A DNA stretch of 64,000 nucleotides from an uncultured Bacteroidales bacterium (GTDB lineage Bacteria; Bacteroidota; Bacteroidia; Bacteroidales; Paludibacteraceae), in the NCBI GenBank assembly GCA_902769535.1, contig CACXPH010000003.1:1-64000 (forward strand), read 5' to 3'. Shown in pieces: positions 40,888-49,050 of this stretch (within the stretch, counting starts at the first letter, position 1; every line of letters begins with the position of its first letter). Made by a program: the position numbers and the translations under genes. Below the pieces are notes generated by a model. It searched no databases. It worked only from the letters and a program-made list of their open reading frames with translations, and was not told the origin of the DNA.

Positions 40888-42788
40888 TTATTCAATGTCG
40901 GATAAGAGATTCGATGATGATTCATAGCCACAAGGCGAGTCGTGAACACACGACGGATATCTTCGACATCTTTGAACGAGAGCGGTGTTTCCGCGAACTG
41001 ACCATCGGCTATCTGGGCGTCAATCATGAGGTTGACTGTTTTCGCGATGGACTCTTCCGAGAAGTCCTCCAGACTACGTGAACGCGCTTCGATGGCGTCG
41101 GCCATCATAAGGATCGCGCCTTCTTTGGTACTCGGTTTGGCTCCCGGATAGCGGAAGAGCGATTCGTCCACTTTCTCTTTCGGGTGCGCGTTACAATAGG
41201 TGTTATAGAAATAGCGCACAAGCGAGGTTCCATGATGCGTGGTGATGAAGTTGATGATCACTTCCGGCAAGTGGTTCCGACGAGCAATCTTCTCGCCTTC
41301 CGTCACATGCGCCATGACCACTTGTGCGGCATCGCGCGGATCCATCGAGAGCAAGGGGTTCTCTACACCTGCCTGATTCTCTACATAGTAGAGCGGATCG
41401 GTGATCTTACCTATATCATGGTAGAGTGCACCCGTACGAACGAGCAACGCGTTCGCACCTATCGCCTTCGCTGCTTCCGCTGCGAGGTTAGAGACTTGCA
41501 TGGAGTGCTGGAACGTACCGGGCGCACGTTCAGCAAGCGTGTGCAGCAGTTCGGAGTTAATATCCGTCAGTTCGACAAGCGTGATGGACGAGATGAAACG
41601 GAACAGTTTCTCGAACGAATAAATAAGACCGTAACAACCGACCGTCAGCAGGGCGCAGATGACGAAATAGAGGTACATCCACGGATCAATCGACGTAATA
41701 GCACCTGTCTGTGCGAAGGTGATAGCGGTATAAGCCACCACCTGTGCAAGCAGTATCCATGCAGCCGTCTGCACGAGTTGCGCGCGGCGTGTCATGTCGC
41801 TAAGGGATGAGACAGCTACCATGCCGACCACTATCTGAATAAAGAAGAACTCTACCGGCGCAGGTACGACAATCGAGGTGATGAGGATCGTCGTAAAATG
41901 CAAGAAGAGTGCGGTGCGCGAATCGAAGAAGACACGCGTCAATATCGGAACCCACGCAAACGGGATAAGATAAACAGAGAGGTTAAACCGCAAAGCGAGG
42001 CACGCCAGACCGATGACGATAAACATCTGCAAGGCGAAGAAAAGCACCGTGGATGTCGAGCGCAGATAACATATGCGGAAGACGTAGAGGTACACCACAA
42101 AGAGGCAGAGGAACAGTAGTACCAGCATTGACTCACCAAGCACAGATAGCGTGCGCTGTTTGGTCCCAAGCGCCTCATCGTCGTACGCACGGCGGAGAGA
42201 CTGCAGCACCTGGTACGTGCGGTCGGTAATAATCTCACCTTTACCGACTATCTTTTCTCCTTTCTGCACCATGCCTTGTGTGGGCGAAAGAGTAGCTAAC
42301 ATCTTGCTGCGCAGGGACTCGGTGCGGGCAGTATCCAGAACGAGGTTCGTAGCACAGTCATAGCCGAACTTCTTATGCGCGGTCATCGGCGTATAGACTT
42401 CTGACAGCGGGTACTTGTTCTGGTTGATAGCGATACGTGTATAGCCCTCATTCTGCAACCACTCCATCGTCTCTAATGAAACGACTTTCACCTCCCGCTG
42501 CACGCGAGGGATATATTTGAAAATCGGCACAAAGGTAGAAAGCAACTGCTGCTGGTCTTTCTCCATCTGCTCGTCTGTCTTATAGATCGGGAAATCAAAA
42601 TCTGCCGTCAGCGTATTATATCCCCAGGGTTTGCCTAACTCAAAATGATAGCGGAAGGCATTGTTGTAACGCGGAAACATCAACACGATAATTGCCGCCA
42701 GCACGACAAAGACTCCTAAACGAAAGATAGTCGGTGAGTTCTTGGCTTTTACGATTTTTGATGTCAGATTTTGGAATTCGGGTTTCAT
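40884..42788 (-). CDS. pgpH: 7TM-HD family phosphohydrolase (PgpH-like c-di-AMP phosphodiesterase)
   Basis: Membrane-bound HD-domain enzyme, 634 residues. One N-terminal helix (about 25-42), an extracytoplasmic 7TMR-HDED domain to about 195, seven membrane helices (about 205-400), then the HD domain with FQHSMQVSNLAAEAAKAIG and TGALYHDIGK, FITTHHGTSL, and ILMMADAIEARSRS. This architecture matches PgpH, which hydrolyses c-di-AMP in Firmicutes and Bacteroidota. It overlaps its neighbours by 1 and 4 bases. Confidence 0.92.
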   Translation of the reverse strand: MKPEFQNLTSKIVKAKNSPTIFRLGVFVVLAAIIVLMFPRYNNAFRYHFELGKPWGYNTLTADFDFPIYKTDEQMEKDQQQLLSTFVPIFKYIPRVQREVKVVSLETMEWLQNEGYTRIAINQNKYPLSEVYTPMTAHKKFGYDCATNLVLDTARTESLRSKMLATLSPTQGMVQKGEKIVGKGEIITDRTYQVLQSLRRAYDDEALGTKQRTLSVLGESMLVLLFLCLFVVYLYVFRICYLRSTSTVLFFALQMFIVIGLACLALRFNLSVYLIPFAWVPILTRVFFDSRTALFLHFTTILITSIVVPAPVEFFFIQIVVGMVAVSSLSDMTRRAQLVQTAAWILLAQVVAYTAITFAQTGAITSIDPWMYLYFVICALLTVGCYGLIYSFEKLFRFISSITLVELTDINSELLHTLAERAPGTFQHSMQVSNLAAEAAKAIGANALLVRTGALYHDIGKITDPLYYVENQAGVENPLLSMDPRDAAQVVMAHVTEGEKIARRNHLPEVIINFITTHHGTSLVRYFYNTYCNAHPKEKVDESLFRYPGAKPSTKEGAILMMADAIEARSRSLEDFSEESIAKTVNLMIDAQIADGQFAETPLSFKDVEDIRRVFTTRLVAMNHHRISYPTLNK

Positions 42789-43939
42789 TATCGCTTCGAT
42801 TTAAAGAATTCTTGTATAAGTGCACGGCACTCGGCTTCAAGCACACCGGCCGTGACGGTTGCTTTGGGATGGAAGACCCGCGGCGCATATAGCGAATAAC
42901 CGCGTTTGGGATCGGCAGCGCCGTATACGATTCGACTTATCTGCGCCCAGCCAATCGCACCAGCGCACATCGGACAAGGTTCCACCGTGACATATAACGT
43001 AGCGTCCGGCAAATACTTCCCGCCTACCGTCTGTGCTGCCGCGGTGATAGCTTGTATCTCGGCGTGCGCCGTAACATCCTCAAGCGTCTCAGTCAAGTTA
43101 TGTCCACGACCGATGATCTGGTTCTGCGAGACGATGACACAACCGATAGGAATCTCATCTTGCGCAAGCGCTTTCTGCGCCTCCACGAGAGCGACGCGCA
43201 TGTAACGCTCGTCTTTTTCGTGATCTCGTGATCTCGTGATCTCGTGATCTCGACAGAAGTCTTTAAGCGACTCCGGATGCTGTTCAAAATGATTGCCGAT
43301 CACAACGATGTCCGCACCAGCGTCATAGGCTGCATTCATCGCCTCAGGCGTACGGATACCTCCGCCGACAATGAGGGTAATGGATGTGCTAGCACGAACG
43401 GCTTTGATGATGTCTACAGAGACAGGGATCTTCGCGCCAGAACCAGCCTCCAGATAGATAGCCTTCTTGCCCATTAGTTCCGCTGCTATACAGGTATCTA
43501 CAATCGTCGTTATATCGTTCGGATCGAGGGGTTGCGTCTGCGTCACGCGCATCGTAGAAGTCTCCACTCCGCCGTCAATCAGAACATAAGCCGTTGGGAC
43601 GAAATCTATGTGCGAATCACGAATAGCCCGAGCCGACTTAACCTGCTGATTTACAAGGTATTCCGGATTTTTACCAGACAGCAAAGAGAGAAACAAAATT
43701 CCGTCAGCTTTGGGACTAAATTGGGTTGCATCTCCCGGAAATAATATTACCGGGATTGATGATTTTAGACTTGAGATTTTAGATTTTAGAGAATCTATAA
43801 ACTCCGTCGTGTCACCGCCGGTCGAACCACCTACGAAGACATAGTCCGGATGACACGCTGCGGTAATGGGCAGCGCGTCAATATTTGCTTTCTCAGGATC
43901 AAGCAGCAAGGCCAAACTATGTTTCTTCGTTATTTCCAT
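42788..43939 (-). CDS. fusion of GGGP synthase (PcrB family) and tRNA adenosine deaminase TadA
   Basis: A 383-residue single frame joining two enzymes. Residues 1 to about 226 are a geranylgeranylglyceryl phosphate synthase-type barrel: LLLDPEK, VFVGGSTGGD, LFLSLLSGKNPEYL, YLEAGSGA and IVGGGIRTPE. Residues about 243-383 are TadA, which deaminates A34 of tRNA-Arg: HAEIQAI (His292, Glu294) and PCPMCAGAI (Cys322, Cys325). The linker (230-240) is encoded by four 8-bp repeats, and a further 7-bp array encodes residues 49-61 of the barrel. The two reactions are unrelated, so the fusion looks accidental. Overlaps with gldD (10 bases) and pgpH (1 base). Confidence 0.92.
   Translation of the reverse strand: MEITKKHSLALLLDPEKANIDALPITAACHPDYVFVGGSTGGDTTEFIDSLKSKISSLKSSIPVILFPGDATQFSPKADGILFLSLLSGKNPEYLVNQQVKSARAIRDSHIDFVPTAYVLIDGGVETSTMRVTQTQPLDPNDITTIVDTCIAAELMGKKAIYLEAGSGAKIPVSVDIIKAVRASTSITLIVGGGIRTPEAMNAAYDAGADIVVIGNHFEQHPESLKDFCRDHEITRSRDHEKDERYMRVALVEAQKALAQDEIPIGCVIVSQNQIIGRGHNLTETLEDVTAHAEIQAITAAAQTVGGKYLPDATLYVTVEPCPMCAGAIGWAQISRIVYGAADPKRGYSLYAPRVFHPKATVTAGVLEAECRALIQEFFKSKR
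43219..43252. repeat. 8-bp word array, CGTGATCT x4, at the fusion junction
   Basis: Four perfect octamers plus CG, the cleanest array in the window. Because 8 is not a multiple of 3, loss or gain of one unit shifts the frame between the GGGP synthase and TadA parts. Confidence 0.95.
43761..43790. repeat. 7-bp word array, GATTTTA x4, inside the GGGP synthase part
   Basis: Units GATTTTA, GACTTGA, GATTTTA, GATTTTA plus GA. On the coding strand they give DSLKSKISSLKSS, a polar insert between VGGSTGGDTTEFI and the strand IPVILFPG. Confidence 0.85.
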
Positions 43940-44496
43940 TCGAATGTCTCGACCATTTTGATGATATCCGTCCTCAAATAATTATACACCGGCGCAAGGG
44001 AATCCGCGTTCGGCGGACAGTTGCAGTAGACCGATGCACGGAAGAAATGTCTCGTCGAATCGGTTACAAAGAACTGGCAGGAAGAGGCTGTATTTCCTTC
44101 AAGATCAAAGAGCACACCATAGACCTTCGCTTCGGGATGCGAATAGTCGCTCTCCGGTATCGCGTTCGCAAAAGAAGCGTTTCGATACACGAACTCGAGG
44201 GCATCGTTGGTCAGTTCGCGCAAGTTGTTGTTCACCGGTTTGTAGGAACAATGCACCGTAGCGTCCAAAGCGGGATAGTAGATATTGATCCAATACGGCT
44301 CGTCCGTTCGTTCTTTCACCTGCGCATTTACGGACAAAGCGAAAGAATACGGATAGCGCGGATACAAAGACGCAAAATCTGTATAGGCGGTATCCGGAAC
44401 CGTGATACGATAGTAGCCGTAGGGACGAGGTGATGACACCTTCCCGCAAGCGCTCAACGCCAGAACCAATATTACTATGTAGCCGATTTTTCGCAT
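43930..44496 (-). CDS. gldD: gliding motility lipoprotein GldD
   Basis: Lipoprotein of the Bacteroidota gliding/type IX secretion set. From 44496 it has 188 residues: signal MRKIGYIVILVLALSACG with Cys17, then PRPYGYYRITVPDTAY, YPYSFALSV and YWINIYYPALDATVHCSYK, the conserved GldD blocks, ending HFFRASVYCNCPPNADSLAPV. The start was chosen by the signal peptide; a longer frame from 44589 runs through the promoter and a word array. It leads the five-gene operon to the BASS transporter. Confidence 0.9.
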   Translation of the reverse strand: MRKIGYIVILVLALSACGKVSSPRPYGYYRITVPDTAYTDFASLYPRYPYSFALSVNAQVKERTDEPYWINIYYPALDATVHCSYKPVNNNLRELTNDALEFVYRNASFANAIPESDYSHPEAKVYGVLFDLEGNTASSCQFFVTDSTRHFFRASVYCNCPPNADSLAPVYNYLRTDIIKMVETFEWK

Positions 44497-44515
44497 TTTT
44501 CCGCAAAATACCATG

Positions 44516-44523
44516 CAAAGGTA
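44516..44523 (-). promoter_or_regulatory. -7 element of the gldD operon promoter
   Basis: Minus-strand TACCTTTG about 20 bases before the chosen start. The position expected for the -33 box (about 44544-44547) falls inside a 7-bp word array and reads CTTT. Confidence 0.65.
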
Positions 44524-44532
44524 GTAAAAAAA

Positions 44533-44561
44533 GATGAAAGGTGAAAGGTTAAAGGTGAAAG
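44533..44561. repeat. 7-bp word array, GGTGAAA x4, between gldD and manC
   Basis: GATGAAA, GGTGAAA, GGTTAAA, GGTGAAA. It lies in the divergent gldD-manC promoter region and overlaps the -33 position of the gldD promoter. Confidence 0.9.
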
Positions 44562-44614
44562 TTTTTTGTTTTTTTGGCAAAAATCGCACTTTTTTATAAA
44601 AAAAGTCGCGCGCG

Positions 44615-44646
44615 CTTGCATATGTAAAAATAAAGTTGTATCTTTG
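44615..44646 (+). promoter_or_regulatory. manC promoter
   Basis: CTTG (44615-44618) and TATCTTTG (44639-44646), 20-bp spacer; about 13 nt from the expected start to the ATG at 44666. Confidence 0.8.
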
Positions 44647-44665
44647 TGCCCAAATTGTTTATCAG

Positions 44666-45778
44666 ATGAATCAAAACAACTATTGCGTTATCATGGCAGG
44701 CGGAGTCGGAAGTCGTTTCTGGCCATACAGCCGCGCTGACAAGCCCAAACAGTTTTTGGACTTCTTCGGTACCGGCAGAAGTTTGCTGCAGATGACGGTG
44801 GATCGTTTTCGTCCGATCGTTCCGATCGAGAACGTCTATATCGTAACGAACGTAGCCTATAAGCAGATCATCCTGGAGCAAGTGCCGGACTTGAGCGAGG
44901 CGCAGATTCTCTGCGAACCGGCAAGAAGAAACACTGCGCCGTGCATCGCCTATGCGACAGCGGCTATCAAAGCGAAGACGAAAGAGGCGAATATCGTGGT
45001 AGCTGCAAGCGATCACTTGATTTTGGAGGAAGAGAAATTCCGCCAGACAATCGTTAAGGCTTTTGATTTTGTCAGCACACACCCTGCCATCTGCACACTC
45101 GGCATGCAACCTACCCGACCGGAAACTGGGTACGGATATATTCAGTTTGAGGCATTATCTAAGGACATTGGTAGGACATCGGAAGCACATTGCCAGCATA
45201 TTGATAGCACAACGGACGGTATTTGCCCGGTGAAACAGTTCAAGGAGAAGCCGAATTTGGAGACCGCGAAAGCGTATCTGGAAAGCGGAGATTATCTATG
45301 GAACAGCGGTATCTTCATATGGAGCCTGGAGACGATTAGTGCTGCCATCGAGAGCTATATGCCGGAATTGGCGCAGATCTTTGCACAAGGCGAAGGTATC
45401 ATCGGCACGGCAGGCGAGAAGGCATGGATTGACGAGAACTTCCCGAAATGTCCGAATATCTCGATTGACTACGGCATCATGGAGAAAGCCGACAACGTGT
45501 TTGTGCTGCCCTCGAGTTTCGGTTGGAGCGATTTAGGCACATGGGGCAGTCTGTATGAGTTAAGTGAGAAAGACGAGGCGCAAAACGTAAGCCTGCATAG
45601 CGAGGCGCATTTCTACGAGGCGGAAGGCAATATTGTGGTGTTAGAGCCGGGCAAAGTGGCAATCGTACAAGGCGTGAACGATATGATCATTGCGGAGGAA
45701 CGAGGCGCTTTGCTGATTTGCAAGAAGGCCGAAGAACAACGAATCAAAGACTTTACAAATAATTTACTTAATACTTAA
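44666..45778 (+). CDS. manC: mannose-1-phosphate guanylyltransferase
   Basis: Makes GDP-mannose from mannose-1-phosphate. The 370 residues contain the nucleotide-binding CVIMAGGVGSRFWPYSR, EPARRNTAPCIAYA, TRPETGYGYIQFE and VKQFKEKPN, and WNSGIFIWSLETI. Residues about 167-181, between the conserved GYGYIQFE and the VKQFKEKP block, are encoded by four 11-bp repeats and are extra to the family. The start at 44666 follows the promoter; the frame's earlier ATG at 44636 overlaps the -7 box. It heads the glycogen cluster, 7 bases before the next gene. Confidence 0.94.
   Translation: MNQNNYCVIMAGGVGSRFWPYSRADKPKQFLDFFGTGRSLLQMTVDRFRPIVPIENVYIVTNVAYKQIILEQVPDLSEAQILCEPARRNTAPCIAYATAAIKAKTKEANIVVAASDHLILEEEKFRQTIVKAFDFVSTHPAICTLGMQPTRPETGYGYIQFEALSKDIGRTSEAHCQHIDSTTDGICPVKQFKEKPNLETAKAYLESGDYLWNSGIFIWSLETISAAIESYMPELAQIFAQGEGIIGTAGEKAWIDENFPKCPNISIDYGIMEKADNVFVLPSSFGWSDLGTWGSLYELSEKDEAQNVSLHSEAHFYEAEGNIVVLEPGKVAIVQGVNDMIIAEERGALLICKKAEEQRIKDFTNNLLNT
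45165..45208. repeat. 11-bp word array, ACATTGGTAGG-type x4, inside manC
   Basis: Units ACATTGGTAGG, ACATCGGAAGC, ACATTGCCAGC, ATATTGATAGC. They encode a polar stretch (IGRTSEAHCQHIDS) between two conserved strands of the guanylyltransferase. Confidence 0.8.
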
Positions 45779-45785
45779 ACACATC

Positions 45786-47771
45786 ATGAGTTATCTGAAT
45801 TTTGACAAGACAGTGCTTGTTAATCTGGAGCGCTCGCTTCAGAAAGAGATGATTCGAACGAACCGTGCGGGTGTGTACAACTCGACCACGCTGGTGGATT
45901 GTAACACACGTAAGTACCACGGCCAGTTGGTGATGCCGATTCCCGAGTTGGGTGACGACAACTTCGTGCTGCTCAGTTCGCTGGATGAGACGGTGATCCA
46001 ACACGGCGCGGAGTTCAACTTAGGTCTGCACGAGTACGGCGAGAACCATTTCAGTCCGAACGGACACAAGTACATTCGCGAGTTTGATTGCGAGTTGATT
46101 TCCCGCACGACGTATCGCGTAGGCGCGATGGTGCTGCAGAAAGAGCGTCTGCTGGTTAGTTTCGAGCCGCGTGTACTGATCCGTTACACCTTATTGGAGA
46201 GCGGCAGTCCGACGCTGTTGCGTTTCCGTCCGTTCCTGGCATTTAGAAACGTGAACGAATTGACGCACGAGAACCCGCTGGCAAACCCGAACATGGAAGA
46301 TTGCGAGAACGGTCGTTACAACCGGATGTATCCGGGATTCCCGAACCTGTACATGCAGTTCAGCAAGGCCGTTGAGTATCATCACGATCCGCAGTGGTAC
46401 AAGGACATCGAGTACCGTAAAGAGCGCGAGCGCGGGTACGCATTTAAGGAAGACCTGCTTGTTCCGGGTTATTTCGAATTGCCGATGAAGAAAGGCGAGA
46501 GTATTATTTTCTCTGCCGGTGTGACGGAGGTTAAGACGGCAACACTGAAGGCTACTTGGAAGAAAGAGCTGGAGCGTCGCAACCGCCGCGAGGATATGTT
46601 CAGCACGCTCAAGAACAGCGCGAGCCAGTTCTACAAACGAGAAGGCGACAAGTGCTATCTGTTAGCCGGTTTCCCGTGGTTCAAGGCAGATGCCCGTACG
46701 ACATTCTTCAGTGTGGCAAGTTGTACGCTCGACATCGACCGCCCGGAATACTGGGACGCCATCGTCAACAAGACAGCTATTGACGAGATTTTGAAATTCA
46801 TGAACGGTCGCGGCAACGAGATAAAGATGAGCGGCATGGACGAACCGGATGTGTTACTTTGGTTCATTCGCGCTTGTCAGAAGTACGCGCATAAATATAC
46901 CGTTCGCGAGGCGGCTGATTTGTACGGACAACTCTGTCTGGACATCATCAACTGGTATCGCAAGCAGAACCACCCGCGTACCAAACTGCACCAGAACGGT
47001 CTGCTATGGACCGATGGCACACAACGCCCGGCGACTTGGATGAACGCCACCGAGAACGGATGGCCGATCACTCCGCGTACGGGATATATCGTTGAGTTGA
47101 ATGCGTTGTGGTACAACGCAATGCGTTTCACGGCGGAGATGCTCCGCGAGATGGGCAAAGAGACGAGTGCCGACTTGATGGAATACCAAGCAGAGATCAG
47201 TAAGGACGCGTTCGTCAAGACCTTCTGGAACGGTATCTATCTGAACGACTACGTGCTGGACGGTTACGAGAACAAGGAAGTTCGTCCGAACATGATCTGG
47301 GCTGTCGGTCTGCCATACAGTCCGCTGGACAAGAAACAGCAGAAAGCAGTAGTGGATATCTGCACGAAGGAGTTGTTGACACCCAAGGGCTTGCGTAGTT
47401 TGAGTCCGAAGAGCGGAAATTACCGTCCTACTGTTTACGGCGGTGCTATCGAACGCGACCGCAGTCTGCACAACGGCGTTGTATGGCCATCGACCATCAC
47501 CGCTTATTCGCGTGCATACATGAACATTTACAAGTATAGCGGTACCAGTTTCATGGAGCGTCTGTTGGTTGGTTTTGAGGCCGAGATGAACGAGTTGACG
47601 ATCGGTACGCTCAACGAGTGCTACGACGGCAACCCGCCATACAAAGGACACGGAGGCATGAGTAGTGCACCGAGTGTAGCAGCGGTTATCAGTCTCATGG
47701 ACACCCTTAAGAAATATATTCAAGCCGAGAAAGAGGCTCAAGAAGCACAAGAAAAGGAGGTACAACAATGA
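45786..47771 (+). CDS. glycogen debranching enzyme (amylo-alpha-1,6-glucosidase)
   Basis: Removes alpha-1,6 branches in glycogen. The 661 residues have the bacterial/archaeal-type N-terminal domain (NRAGVYNSTTLVDCNTRKYHGQLV, YIREFDCELISRTTYRVG) and the C-terminal (alpha/alpha)6 barrel with QNGLLWTDGTQRPATWMNA, RPNMIWAVGLPYSPL and YHG-like end SLHNGVVWPSTITAYSRA. It precedes a glycosyltransferase and a GH57 enzyme, the usual Bacteroidota glycogen cluster. It overlaps the next gene by four bases. Confidence 0.93.
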   Translation: MSYLNFDKTVLVNLERSLQKEMIRTNRAGVYNSTTLVDCNTRKYHGQLVMPIPELGDDNFVLLSSLDETVIQHGAEFNLGLHEYGENHFSPNGHKYIREFDCELISRTTYRVGAMVLQKERLLVSFEPRVLIRYTLLESGSPTLLRFRPFLAFRNVNELTHENPLANPNMEDCENGRYNRMYPGFPNLYMQFSKAVEYHHDPQWYKDIEYRKERERGYAFKEDLLVPGYFELPMKKGESIIFSAGVTEVKTATLKATWKKELERRNRREDMFSTLKNSASQFYKREGDKCYLLAGFPWFKADARTTFFSVASCTLDIDRPEYWDAIVNKTAIDEILKFMNGRGNEIKMSGMDEPDVLLWFIRACQKYAHKYTVREAADLYGQLCLDIINWYRKQNHPRTKLHQNGLLWTDGTQRPATWMNATENGWPITPRTGYIVELNALWYNAMRFTAEMLREMGKETSADLMEYQAEISKDAFVKTFWNGIYLNDYVLDGYENKEVRPNMIWAVGLPYSPLDKKQQKAVVDICTKELLTPKGLRSLSPKSGNYRPTVYGGAIERDRSLHNGVVWPSTITAYSRAYMNIYKYSGTSFMERLLVGFEAEMNELTIGTLNECYDGNPPYKGHGGMSSAPSVAAVISLMDTLKKYIQAEKEAQEAQEKEVQQ

Positions 47772-49030
47772 AAGCGTTAATGTTTGGTTGGGAGTTTCCT
47801 CCCCATATCTTAGGTGGTTTGGGAACAGCGAGTTACGGTTTGACTCGCGGCATGGCCGAGCAGAAGGACATGGAGATCACGTTCGTCATTCCGAAGCCTT
47901 GGGGTGATGAGGATCAATCGTTCCTGCGTATCATCGGTGCGAACAGTATACCGGTTGTTTGGAAAGATGTCAATTATGACTACGTCAAGCAACGCATGGA
48001 AGGCAAGATGAGTCCCGAAGAGTATTATCATTTCCGTGACGGTATTCGCTACGACTACCGTCGTATCGGCACGGACGACTTGGGTTGCATCGGTTTCTCG
48101 GGTCGCTATCCGGACAACCTGATCGAAGAGATCGGTAACTACGAAGCCGTTGCCAGTGTGTTAGCGAACAGTCTGGATTTTGATATTATCCACAGTCACG
48201 ACTGGTTGACTTATCCGGCCGGTGTGTTTGCCAAGCAGATTAGCGGTAAGCCGCTCGTCATTCACGTACACGCAACCGATTTTGACCGCAGTCGCGGTAA
48301 TGTCAACCCGACCGTTTATGCCATCGAGAAGCGCGGCATGGACGAAGCGGATCATATTATGTGCGTAAGTAACCTGACGCGTCGTACCGTTATTGAGAAA
48401 TACGGTCAAGACCCGCGTAAGGTAAGCACCGTACACAATGCTGTTGAGCCTTTGGCTCATCCGGAAGAGTTCACGAAGCCTGAGCGCAAGGATAAGTTGG
48501 TTACTTTCCTCGGTCGTATCACGATGCAGAAAGGACCGGAGTACTTTGTGGAAGCCGCAGCGCGCGTGCTGAGCAAGACAGACGGTGTTCGCTTTGTGAT
48601 GGCCGGTAGCGGTGATAAGATGGCGGAGATGATTGACTTGGTAGCTAAACGCGGCATCGCCGACAAGTTCCACTTCCCGGGCTTCATGCGCGGCAAGCAG
48701 GTTCAGGAGATGCTCGCAATGAGCGACGTCTATATCATGCCTTCGGTCAGCGAGCCGTTCGGTATCAGTCCGTTGGAGGCGATGCAGGTAGGTTGTCCGT
48801 CTATCATCAGTCATCAGTCGGGTTGTGCAGAGATTCTGCAACATGCCATCAAGACTGATTACTGGGACATTGATGCCATGGCGGATGCTATCTATGCAAT
48901 CGTCAAATATCCGGCGATGTACAAGAGTCTGCACGAACTGGGCATGGCGGAAGTCAACAATATCAAGTGGGCAGACGCGGGGCTCAAAGTGCGCAGAATT
49001 TATGACGGAGTAATTAACCATACTTTATAA
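47768..49030 (+). CDS. GT4-family glycosyltransferase (glycogen synthase-like)
   Basis: Retaining glycosyltransferase of 420 residues with GT-B fold. The N-terminus MFGWEFPPHILGGLGTASYGLTRG and C-terminal SEPFGISPLEAM (the E-x7-E signature) are typical. Its place between debranching enzyme and GH57 amylase implies alpha-1,4-glucan synthesis, probably from a nucleotide glucose; the donor is not shown by sequence. It overlaps the upstream gene (ATGA type) and the next follows 20 bases later. Confidence 0.9.
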   Translation: MKALMFGWEFPPHILGGLGTASYGLTRGMAEQKDMEITFVIPKPWGDEDQSFLRIIGANSIPVVWKDVNYDYVKQRMEGKMSPEEYYHFRDGIRYDYRRIGTDDLGCIGFSGRYPDNLIEEIGNYEAVASVLANSLDFDIIHSHDWLTYPAGVFAKQISGKPLVIHVHATDFDRSRGNVNPTVYAIEKRGMDEADHIMCVSNLTRRTVIEKYGQDPRKVSTVHNAVEPLAHPEEFTKPERKDKLVTFLGRITMQKGPEYFVEAAARVLSKTDGVRFVMAGSGDKMAEMIDLVAKRGIADKFHFPGFMRGKQVQEMLAMSDVYIMPSVSEPFGISPLEAMQVGCPSIISHQSGCAEILQHAIKTDYWDIDAMADAIYAIVKYPAMYKSLHELGMAEVNNIKWADAGLKVRRIYDGVINHTL

Positions 49031-49050
49031 ACGAAAAAATTATTAGTATT

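Noticed and set aside
43219-43252. CRISPR array
   Set aside because: Units are 8 bp and contiguous without spacers; no cas genes are in the window.
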